Positions 57,502-64,000 of a stretch of 64,000 nt of DNA are shown here, in pieces. Positions within the stretch are counted from its first letter, which is position 1. The number at the start of each line of letters is the position of its first letter. The notes beneath the pieces were generated by a model, which did not search any database, had not been told where the DNA came from, and saw only the letters and a list, made by a program, of their open reading frames with translations. The DNA is from Halapricum hydrolyticum (lineage in GTDB: Archaea > Halobacteriota > Halobacteria > Halobacteriales > Haloarculaceae), in the NCBI RefSeq assembly GCF_025517535.1, contig NZ_JAOPKC010000007.1:1-64000 (forward strand), in the 5' to 3' direction. The translations under genes and the position numbers were made by a program.

Positions 57502-57906
57502 ATGGCATCCGATTACCCGGACCGTCAACCAATCGACGAGATAGAATCGACCGTCGGCTCGATCAAGAAGATGCTCATGGTCGGTGCCGTCTTCGCCGCC
57601 GTAGGATACCTGCTGGTCGGCGCGGCACTGTTCTTCGAGCTGACCGAGTTCCACCCGCTACTGGAGAACTTCTTCAGCACGTACACCGACACGAGCCTCG
57701 CCGGCGGGAGCGGCGGGACCCGCGGCGCCGCGGTCAACGGCGCACTCGCTTCGATCCACAAGTGGCCCTCGACGCTGCTGTGGCTCAAACTCGGCGGCAT
57801 CGGCCACATCCTCCTGGGCATCTTCATCGCTTTGGTGGCCATCGTCCGCGCGCTGAGCCTCATGCCCCACCGGCTGAGCTACGCGATGGAGCGCGCCCAG
57901 GAGTAA
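57502..57906 (+). CDS. Small membrane protein, haloarchaeal type
   Basis: The 134-residue protein has two clear hydrophobic helices (MLMVGAVFAAVGYLLVGAALFF and IGHILLGIFIALVAIVRAL). Between them is a Gly-rich loop (GGSGGTRGAA). The start at 57502 gives a cytosolic acidic front (PIDEIESTVGSIKK). No function is known; a second membrane-protein gene follows. Confidence 0.7.
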   Translation: MASDYPDRQPIDEIESTVGSIKKMLMVGAVFAAVGYLLVGAALFFELTEFHPLLENFFSTYTDTSLAGGSGGTRGAAVNGALASIHKWPSTLLWLKLGGIGHILLGIFIALVAIVRALSLMPHRLSYAMERAQE

Positions 57907-57961
57907 CTCGAGAGACACAGACCGGAGCAACTACTCCGTCCCCGTTGAGGGTTATCACTGT

Positions 57962-58360
57962 ATGGACACAAACGAAATCGGCGGCGCTGCACTCGTGGCC
58001 GGATTCCTGGTGGTCCTCTTCGTACTCTACCGGGACCCGGTGAGTGGGTTGGACGCCGCGACTAATGGAGTCGCGACAGTCGTCTACTTCGTCGTGCTCC
58101 CGGCCGCCGGCGTGCTCGCCGGCGTGTACGCCTACACTGATGGCCCCTACAGCGTCGTGCCGCTGTTTCTCCTCGGAAGCTACCTCGGGGTGTTCGGCCT
58201 CGCACTGACGCTCGGGAGCGTCTTGGGCCCGGATCCAATCGGGCTCCCCCTGGGATTCGGAATCGTCCTCCTGTCGCTCTCGCTGGTGGTGCTGGTGGCG
58301 AGCGTCCTGCGGTCGACTGCGTCCGTTCGACTCGACTTCCTTCAGTCCCCCTCCCGCTGA
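57962..58360 (+). CDS. Four-helix membrane protein, haloarchaeal type
   Basis: The 132-residue protein has hydrophobic helices at about 7-23, 36-56, 64-88 and 95-115, and a basic end (RSTASVRLDFLQSPSR). It is 55 bases after the preceding membrane-protein gene and is followed by the channel gene. No family motif is recognised. Confidence 0.7.
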   Translation: MDTNEIGGAALVAGFLVVLFVLYRDPVSGLDAATNGVATVVYFVVLPAAGVLAGVYAYTDGPYSVVPLFLLGSYLGVFGLALTLGSVLGPDPIGLPLGFGIVLLSLSLVVLVASVLRSTASVRLDFLQSPSR

Positions 58361-58438
58361 CATGGATATGAACGATACACCGCCCCGACGACGGGCTCCT
58401 CCGAACACGCGTCGAGGCTGGCACGCGAGGGGAGTAAC

Positions 58439-59971
58439 GTGACCTGCTGTACCGTTCGGTACACCGTGGACGGATCGGAGCGACGCTGTCCGCGGTCGGT
58501 GGCCGCCGACCACGACCGGTGCGTGTTCCACCTCACGCCCGAGGAGCGCGTGGCGGCGGACATCACCTCGTCGACGTTGCGGTCGGCATTCCTCGCGGAC
58601 GTCGACGCGGACGACCCTGCTCGTCGAGAGTACGTCGACATCCAGCTCGACGAACTGGATCTCTCCGCGCTCGTCGTCGACGGGAGCGATGTCGGGCGTA
58701 TTATATTCTGTGACGTCACAGTCGACGGGAGGCTCGATCTGTCCGGGGCGGTCGTTCGACACCCGGTCCACATCAGAGACTGTCACATATCGCACCTGGA
58801 CACCACTACGGCGACCTTCGAGATGGACGTCACAATCGACGACACAGTGTTCGGGACGGCGTCAGAACCATTGACCTGTCTTCGGTCTCGCCGTGGGTCG
58901 TTTGAACGCAGTTTTCAGATCAGCAATGTCCGGTTCGACGGCAGCGTGGAGTTCGCTGCCTGCGACGTGGCTGGATGGCTAGGTTTCGACGACGTCACTG
59001 TCGCCGGCTCGGCACACTTTCCCAACCTCACCTTTGGAACTGTGCAGTTCGTGTCCACGACGTTCGAGGAGGGTGCCGAGTTCGTCGGTGCGGACGGCAC
59101 CCGTGCGATATTCGAAGGCGTCTGTCTCGACGATGCCGACGGGACGCTCGATCTCTCGGAAGGGACGTTCGACCTGCTTCGTGTCCGTCCCAGCAGCGAC
59201 CTGACGTGCCATCTCCAAGACGCGACCGTCTCAGCAGGACGGCTCGACCAACCGGAGGATGCTGTCGCCTGCTACGACCTTACAGATGTCACCCTCGGTG
59301 ACGTGGATCTCGACTGCGAACCGGACACCTTCGACCGATACCGATTCTACCGAACGCGGTTCGACGGGTTCCCCTTCGCGTCCTACCGTGAGGTGTTGCG
59401 TTCGAACCGCTGGCGGCTCCACGAGTACGTCGGGACCCCCGCGGCGGCGGATAGCATTGAGGGACTGGAACACACATATCTCGAAGGAAAACAGGGGGCG
59501 ACGGGGACGGGCGACAGCGAGACAGCGTCGATGTTCTTTGTCCGCGAGTTGCGATACCGTCGCCGGCGCTACGCCGCCCACGCCCGGGCTTCCGAGCACT
59601 CACTGACACATCGCGCGGACGCGGCGCTGCGCTGGGCCACGAACGGATTTCTCGATCTGGTCGCCGGCTACGGCGAGCGACCACAGCGGACGCTTGCACT
59701 TGCGCTGGGGGTCATCGTGAGCAGCGCACTCTTGTACCCGGCAGTCGGCGGACTCGTTGCGGGCGAGGAGGTGGTGCGCTACGGCACTCACGGTCTGCTC
59801 GCCGCGTTCGATGGGCTCTACTTCAGCGTCGTGACGTTCGCGACACTCGGACTCGGGGACGTCCATCCGGCTGGCGATGCCGGCCGTTTCGTAGCTGCAT
59901 CGGAGGGACTCGCGGGCGCGTTTCTGACTGCCGTCTTCGTCTTCTCGCTCGGCCGCCGCGTGACGAGGTAA
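58439..59971 (+). CDS. Pentapeptide-repeat-like potassium-channel fusion
   Basis: The 510-residue protein starts at GTG. Residues 1-35 have a Cys/His cluster (CC, C at about 17, C28, H31) like a zinc knuckle. Residues 55-330 are a repeat-rich beta-helix with pentapeptide-type strides (RFDGSVEF, LDLSGAVV, LTFGTVQF). The C-terminus is a two-helix channel: hydrophobic helix near 425, selectivity filter FATLGLGDVHP near 468 (usual TVGYGD changed to TLGLGD), then a second helix. The filter variant could lower K+ selectivity. Pentapeptide domains can act as scaffolds or ligand sensors; here they would gate the pore, by inference. Confidence 0.8.
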   Translation: MTCCTVRYTVDGSERRCPRSVAADHDRCVFHLTPEERVAADITSSTLRSAFLADVDADDPARREYVDIQLDELDLSALVVDGSDVGRIIFCDVTVDGRLDLSGAVVRHPVHIRDCHISHLDTTTATFEMDVTIDDTVFGTASEPLTCLRSRRGSFERSFQISNVRFDGSVEFAACDVAGWLGFDDVTVAGSAHFPNLTFGTVQFVSTTFEEGAEFVGADGTRAIFEGVCLDDADGTLDLSEGTFDLLRVRPSSDLTCHLQDATVSAGRLDQPEDAVACYDLTDVTLGDVDLDCEPDTFDRYRFYRTRFDGFPFASYREVLRSNRWRLHEYVGTPAAADSIEGLEHTYLEGKQGATGTGDSETASMFFVRELRYRRRRYAAHARASEHSLTHRADAALRWATNGFLDLVAGYGERPQRTLALALGVIVSSALLYPAVGGLVAGEEVVRYGTHGLLAAFDGLYFSVVTFATLGLGDVHPAGDAGRFVAASEGLAGAFLTAVFVFSLGRRVTR

Positions 59972-59976
59972 CTGCG

Positions 59977-61209
59977 TCACCCGCCGCTCGAATCGCCCAG
60001 CCCAAGCCGCGTCAGGACGGGCGGCATCAACAGCCCCTGGACGACGATGCTGATCACGGCGACGCCGAACACCATCACCTGCAGTTGCTCGCGGAACGGA
60101 AACCCCTGCGGGAGCGACAACACCAGCGCGACCGGCACGACGGTATGCAGACCGCCCCAGACCATCACGTGCTGGCAGTACAGGGGAACCGGCTGGCCGC
60201 GTATGAGATTGGTTCCTGTGACCAGTGGGTAAATCGTGGCCGCGCGGACGACGACAACGAGAATAGCGGCCGAGACCACGAGTCCGGCGTTCTCGATGAA
60301 CGCATCGATCCGGATTTCGGCACCGATGAGGACGTACAGCATCGTCGTGACGAGAAAGGCCGCGGTCGTCCAGAGTTCCTGGACGTGGGACTCGCTCGTG
60401 CTCATCTTGTGGTGGGTCTCCTCGTGTGCACCCATCAACAGTCCCGCACCCACAACCGCGAGAATCCCACTCACTCCGAGGAAGTGTTCGGCGAGCAGAA
60501 AGCTCCCGTAGGTGACCAGCACGGTGAGCAGGAGGATGCTCATCCTGTCGTCGAGCTGGCGCATCGCGATGTGGGCGAGGTAGCCGACAACCATGCCCAG
60601 GACGAGCCCTCCACCACCGACGAGGGCGATGTCGCCGGCGATGCCGACGAGAGAACGCGGTGTCGCAAGCGCCGCGACCGATCCGGAGGCTTCGAAGGCG
60701 GCGACCACCGCGGAGAAAATCACGATCGCGACGCCATCGTTGAGGAGGCTCTCGCCTTCGATGGTGACCGCGAGCTGTTCGGCGACGTCGAGCTCGTCGA
60801 AGATCGACAGCACTGCGGCAGGGTCGGTCGGGAGAATGATCGTCGCGAACAGCAGCGCGACAAGCAACGGAAATCCGAACGCAACCGAGCCGACCACGCC
60901 GAGAATCACGACCGCAAGTGGGAGTCCAATGACCGTGAGAACCACAATTAGGCTCGTGTTTCGCCACAGTTCTTGGACGTCGATCGTCGTCGTCCCGTGG
61001 AAAATTATCGTCGGCAAAAAGATTGTCAGGATCAGGTCGTCGGTGAGCGGGAGGTCAAAGGAGAGTCCCACTGCCGAGACGACCACGCCGATGAAGACAA
61101 GCGCACTCGCAAACGCGACCCGATCCTGGTTGCGGACCACCAATCGGACGACCAACGCCAGCGCGAATACTCCAAGGACGCTGAGTAGCAGCGATGTGAA
61201 CCCGCTCAC
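59977..61209 (-). CDS. CPA1-type cation/proton antiporter
   Basis: The 410-residue protein has about twelve membrane helices and the CPA1 signatures FLPTIIFHG, LPTDPAAVLSI (ion-binding Asp) and EGESLLNDGVAIV. The family exchanges Na+ or K+ for protons and helps salt and pH balance in haloarchaea. It lacks a C-terminal regulatory domain, ending soon after the last helix (LTRLGLGDSSGG). It converges with the channel gene, an ion-related neighbour. Confidence 0.9.
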   Translation of the reverse strand: MSGFTSLLLSVLGVFALALVVRLVVRNQDRVAFASALVFIGVVVSAVGLSFDLPLTDDLILTIFLPTIIFHGTTTIDVQELWRNTSLIVVLTVIGLPLAVVILGVVGSVAFGFPLLVALLFATIILPTDPAAVLSIFDELDVAEQLAVTIEGESLLNDGVAIVIFSAVVAAFEASGSVAALATPRSLVGIAGDIALVGGGGLVLGMVVGYLAHIAMRQLDDRMSILLLTVLVTYGSFLLAEHFLGVSGILAVVGAGLLMGAHEETHHKMSTSESHVQELWTTAAFLVTTMLYVLIGAEIRIDAFIENAGLVVSAAILVVVVRAATIYPLVTGTNLIRGQPVPLYCQHVMVWGGLHTVVPVALVLSLPQGFPFREQLQVMVFGVAVISIVVQGLLMPPVLTRLGLGDSSGG

Positions 61210-61252
61210 GCGTTCGCCCCGATGGAAGTTTCAGTCACGACCATACGATCGC

Positions 61253-63238
61253 TCAGATGGGGTCCGAGTCAGTGAGTATTTCGACGAGTGCGGGGCCATC
61301 GTGGTCGATCGCGGTTTCGAGCGCCTCGTCGAGGTCGTCCGGGTCGTCGACGAAGAGGCCGTGTCCGCCACAGTTCTCCGCGAATGCGGCGAACTCCGGG
61401 TTCACGAGGTCGGTCTGCCAGACGTCCCACCCGCCCGTACGCTGCTCCTTGCTGATCTTCCCGAGTTCGTCGTCGTTCAACAGGACGTGCGTGATATCCA
61501 TGTCGTACTTGACGGCGGTCGTGAACTCGCTCATGTACTGGCCGAACCCGCCATCGCTGGACACCGAGACGACCTTCCGGCCGGCAAACTGTGACTCGGG
61601 TTCCTGCGTGGCTGCCCACGCCCCAAGGGCCGCCGGGAACGCGAAGCCGATCGACCCGAGATAGCCGGACATGAGCACGGACTGGTGTTCCGGTTCGAAA
61701 TACCGGCCGAACGCATAGGTGTTGTTCCCGACGTCGACGGGAATGATGGCGTCGTCAGGGACGAGTCGGGTCATCGCTTCGAAGGCGGTGGCGTAGTTGA
61801 CGCCACGCTCGGGCGTCCCGGCGCGTCGAGTTGCCTTCTCCTCGCGCCAGATCTCCCACCGATCGGCGAGTTCTTCGCGCTGGCTCTCTGCCTCGACGCC
61901 CTCAATTCGGTCAATGAGCTCGTCTACAGTGACGCCGATCTCGCCCCACACTGGAACATCGATGCTGTGGAACTTGCCCAGCGTCATCGCATCGTAGTCG
62001 ACGTGGATTATCGGCTTGTACTCGGCAATGCCCGTGTGATTCGAGAAGCTCGCGCCGAAGACGGCCAGCAGATCCGCCTCGTTCATGAAGTGACTCGCGA
62101 TCGGCGTTCCGCTCCGGCCGAGGACGCCCCCCGCGAGTGGGTGGGAGTCGGGAATCTGTCCTTTGCCCTTGAACGTCGTCAGCACCGGACAGTCGAACCG
62201 TTCGGCGAGGTCGACGATGCCGTCCATCTCGAAGCGAGCGCCGTGGCCAGCGATGATGACCGGACGCTCGGCGGTTTCGAGCAGGTCCACCGCATCTTGA
62301 ACTGCGTCCTCGGGCGGGCTGATGTCGCGTTCCGTGATGCGCCCCTCGGGGTCGCCGGGCTCGACACCCTCGGCGGACTGCGTTTGTATCTCGTCCGGGA
62401 AGATCAGGTGCGAGACACCGCGTTCGAGGATGGCGGTTTTGGCCGCTCGGGTCGCGAGTTCAGCGTGCTGGCTGTCCGGCAGGACGGTCGCCTCAAACTC
62501 GGCGACGTCGCCGTAGGCGGCTTCGAGGTCGACTTCCTGGAAGTTCCCCGTCCCGAGGACTTGCGACTCGACCTGCCCCGTGAGGGCGATCGTCGGCGAG
62601 CGGTCGACGTTGGCGTCCCACAGGCCCGTGAGCATGTTCGTCGCACCGGGGCCTGCGATGGAGAAACAGGCCGCCGGACGCCCGGTGAGTTTTCCGTATG
62701 CCGAGGCGGCGAACGCGCCGGCGCCCTCGTGCCGAACGCCGTAGTACGCGAGGTTTCCCTGGTCGGCCTCACGGCGGAGCGCGTCGGCGAGGCCGAGATT
62801 CGAGTGACCCACGATCCCCCAGACCTGTCGGACGCCCCAGTTGACCAGCGTCTCGGCGATGACGTCGGAGACCGTTCGCTCGTGAGGTTCTTCTTCCGGA
62901 AATCCGACGTAGATTCCGTCCTCGCGTTCCTCGACCGGGAACGTCTGGACGCAGTCGTCGTGTGGACCGGGTGTCTCGCCGGTCAGCGGGTCGAAGTCCC
63001 ACCCGTGCCACGGACATCGGAGATATCCTGTCTCGATGGATCCCTCACCGAGGGGTCCGCCCTGATGCGGACAGTTGTTGTCGAGAGCAGCATACTCACC
63101 GTCATAATGGGTTACAGCCACGGTCGTATCGCCACAGCTAACAGCCTTGACTCGACCTTCTGGTAGTTCACCAGGTGAAAGAGCTTTGTACCACGTCGTG
63201 TCTCCGTGTGGCGTGTTCGGGGAAGAGCTATCAGCCAT
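61253..63238 (-). CDS. Rieske-fused ThDP-dependent oxidase/decarboxylase-like enzyme
   Basis: The 661-residue protein starts at the ATG at 63238. A TATA box at 63309-63318 predicts transcription from about 63287, below the ATG at 63298, so the longer form is unlikely. Residues 15-110 are a Rieske domain with NNCPHQGG (C56, H58) and RCPWHGW (C75, H78). The remainder is a full ThDP enzyme: YYGVRHEGAGAFAASAYG (catalytic Glu), a central FAD/NAD-like domain, and ThDP binding SDGGFGQYMSEF to LLNDDELG, where the usual GDG is SDG. It resembles pyruvate oxidase or acetolactate-synthase-like enzymes; the substrate is unknown. Confidence 0.85.
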   Translation of the reverse strand: MADSSSPNTPHGDTTWYKALSPGELPEGRVKAVSCGDTTVAVTHYDGEYAALDNNCPHQGGPLGEGSIETGYLRCPWHGWDFDPLTGETPGPHDDCVQTFPVEEREDGIYVGFPEEEPHERTVSDVIAETLVNWGVRQVWGIVGHSNLGLADALRREADQGNLAYYGVRHEGAGAFAASAYGKLTGRPAACFSIAGPGATNMLTGLWDANVDRSPTIALTGQVESQVLGTGNFQEVDLEAAYGDVAEFEATVLPDSQHAELATRAAKTAILERGVSHLIFPDEIQTQSAEGVEPGDPEGRITERDISPPEDAVQDAVDLLETAERPVIIAGHGARFEMDGIVDLAERFDCPVLTTFKGKGQIPDSHPLAGGVLGRSGTPIASHFMNEADLLAVFGASFSNHTGIAEYKPIIHVDYDAMTLGKFHSIDVPVWGEIGVTVDELIDRIEGVEAESQREELADRWEIWREEKATRRAGTPERGVNYATAFEAMTRLVPDDAIIPVDVGNNTYAFGRYFEPEHQSVLMSGYLGSIGFAFPAALGAWAATQEPESQFAGRKVVSVSSDGGFGQYMSEFTTAVKYDMDITHVLLNDDELGKISKEQRTGGWDVWQTDLVNPEFAAFAENCGGHGLFVDDPDDLDEALETAIDHDGPALVEILTDSDPI

Positions 63239-63308
63239 GTCTTTGTAGAGCTTGGAGAACAGGCTTAATGACGCTGTGGGCGTTGAGACGCGTTCCATCT
63301 ACCCGCAG

Positions 63309-63318
63309 TATTTATATA
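63309..63318 (-). promoter_or_regulatory. TATA box of the Rieske-ThDP gene
   Basis: TATATAAATA on the minus strand; about 26 bases downstream lies 63287, giving a leader of about 49 bases to the ATG at 63238. Confidence 0.55.
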
Positions 63319-63357
63319 CTGTTTGCTGAGTGAAGTCCCGTTCTCCCTCGCTCGAGG

Positions 63358-64000
63358 TTAGGAGACTTCGATCTCGAAGCGAGTTCCCCCTGCTTCGGCA
63401 TCATAGACAGTAATTTCCCAGCCGTGCGCCTCGGCGATCTCGGCGACGATAGCGAGGCCGAAGCCAGTTCCGTCACTGGTCGTTGTATGTCCCCACTCGA
63501 ATACGGTATCTTGTTCGTCTGCTGGGATCCCTTCGCCGTCATCTTCCACGTAGAACCCGTTACGATCGTCTCTGTCGAGCGTTCCGACACGGACAGTAAC
63601 CGTCTCCCCACCGTGAGTGTGTGCGTTCTCGAAGAGGTTTGCAAAGAGTTCGTGGAGGCGGTCCCGATCCGCGTAAAGTGTCCTCGATGACTTGATTTCG
63701 AGAGTCGCTGGGTCGAGTTCACAGTCGATCCAGACCTCTCGTGCCAGGGGCTCCAACTCGATGTCCGTTCTCTCGCCGACGAGGTGTCCTTCCCTGGTAA
63801 GCTGCAAGAGTTCAGACAACATCTCGTCCATCCGGTCTACGGCGTCCTCGATGGCGTCGAAGTGTTCGGGATCGCCATTCTCCCGGGCAAGGGTCACATG
63901 GCCGTTGATGATCGAGAGCGGGTTCTTCAGGTCGTGTGAAACGATACTGGCGAATCGATCTAGCCGTTCGATCTTCTCTTCGAGGTCTCGACGGTGTTCG
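63358..64000 (-). CDS. Histidine kinase, C-terminal part cut by right edge
   Basis: The frame stays open to the window edge. It contains the dimerisation helix with the phosphorylated His in FASIVSHDLKNPLSIING (H about 30 codons from the edge) and the ATP-binding domain: N-box LFANLFENAHTHGGE, G1 VEDDGEGIPADEQ, F-box VFEWGHTTT and G2 DGTGFGLAIVAEIAE. The upstream sensor domains lie outside the window. It would be a sensor kinase whose signal is unknown. Confidence 0.88.
   Translation of the reverse strand, partial: EHRRDLEEKIERLDRFASIVSHDLKNPLSIINGHVTLARENGDPEHFDAIEDAVDRMDEMLSELLQLTREGHLVGERTDIELEPLAREVWIDCELDPATLEIKSSRTLYADRDRLHELFANLFENAHTHGGETVTVRVGTLDRDDRNGFYVEDDGEGIPADEQDTVFEWGHTTTSDGTGFGLAIVAEIAEAHGWEITVYDAEAGGTRFEIEVS

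Overview
The window reads as haloarchaeal DNA (class Halobacteria). Proteins are strongly acidic, many genes start at or within a few bases of the transcription start predicted from a TATA box about 26 bases upstream (leaderless genes), and the families are haloarchaeal: Orc1/Cdc6, PolB2, a short histone-fold protein, haloarchaeal TnpB and a PhiH1-type repressor. Two orc genes, a repeat-rich origin, ParA partition genes, ArdC, an integrase and a pilin-like gene suggest a megaplasmid or a plasmid-derived chromosomal region. No rRNA, tRNA or CRISPR array was found.

Layout. 1-1.7 kb: exported glycoprotein and a VirB2-like small membrane protein, probably the edge of a conjugation locus. 1.9-10.5 kb: small accessory genes, including a HEPN/membrane/acidic-microprotein operon, a CoiA-like nuclease, a tyrosine integrase and an MNT-HEPN toxin-antitoxin pair. 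10.8-12.3 kb: parA, a partner gene and a centromere-like repeat field. 12.4-29.4 kb: a defence island with a GmrSD-like enzyme, a second CoiA-like nuclease, a restriction-endonuclease remnant, and a tightly overlapping five-gene operon (AbrB-like, DUF499 ATPase, small protein, DUF1156 methylase, PLD-SNF2 helicase) that matches the helicase-methylase-ATPase (Hma) type of system. 29.5-31.5 kb: three unrecognised genes.

31.6-44 kb: replication and maintenance. A first orc gene, a SRAP-domain repair protein, a tnpB element with a divergent RHH-like gene, a degenerate RecA-like/small protein/PolB2 operon, then an origin with at least eleven ORB-like repeats around a second orc1 gene, followed by DUF6788-like, SWIM and ArdC genes. 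A 41-42 base inverted repeat (TTAACCAACA ... TGTTGGTTAA) occurs four times between 2.2 and 42 kb and ties this half of the window together.

44-64 kb: a metabolic and stress block, GC-rich with few repeats. It holds pirin, SDR, glutathionyl-hydroquinone-reductase-like and haloacid-dehalogenase genes (possible quinone or halo-organic detoxification), a frameshifted HEAT-thioredoxin gene, mercuric reductase with a divergent Cys-bearing HxlR regulator, TauE/SafE exporter plus M20 peptidase, dihydrofolate reductase, two enzymes with N-terminal Rieske domains (glutamate-synthase-like and ThDP-dependent), a pentapeptide-like ion channel, a CPA1 antiporter and, cut by the right edge, a histidine kinase.
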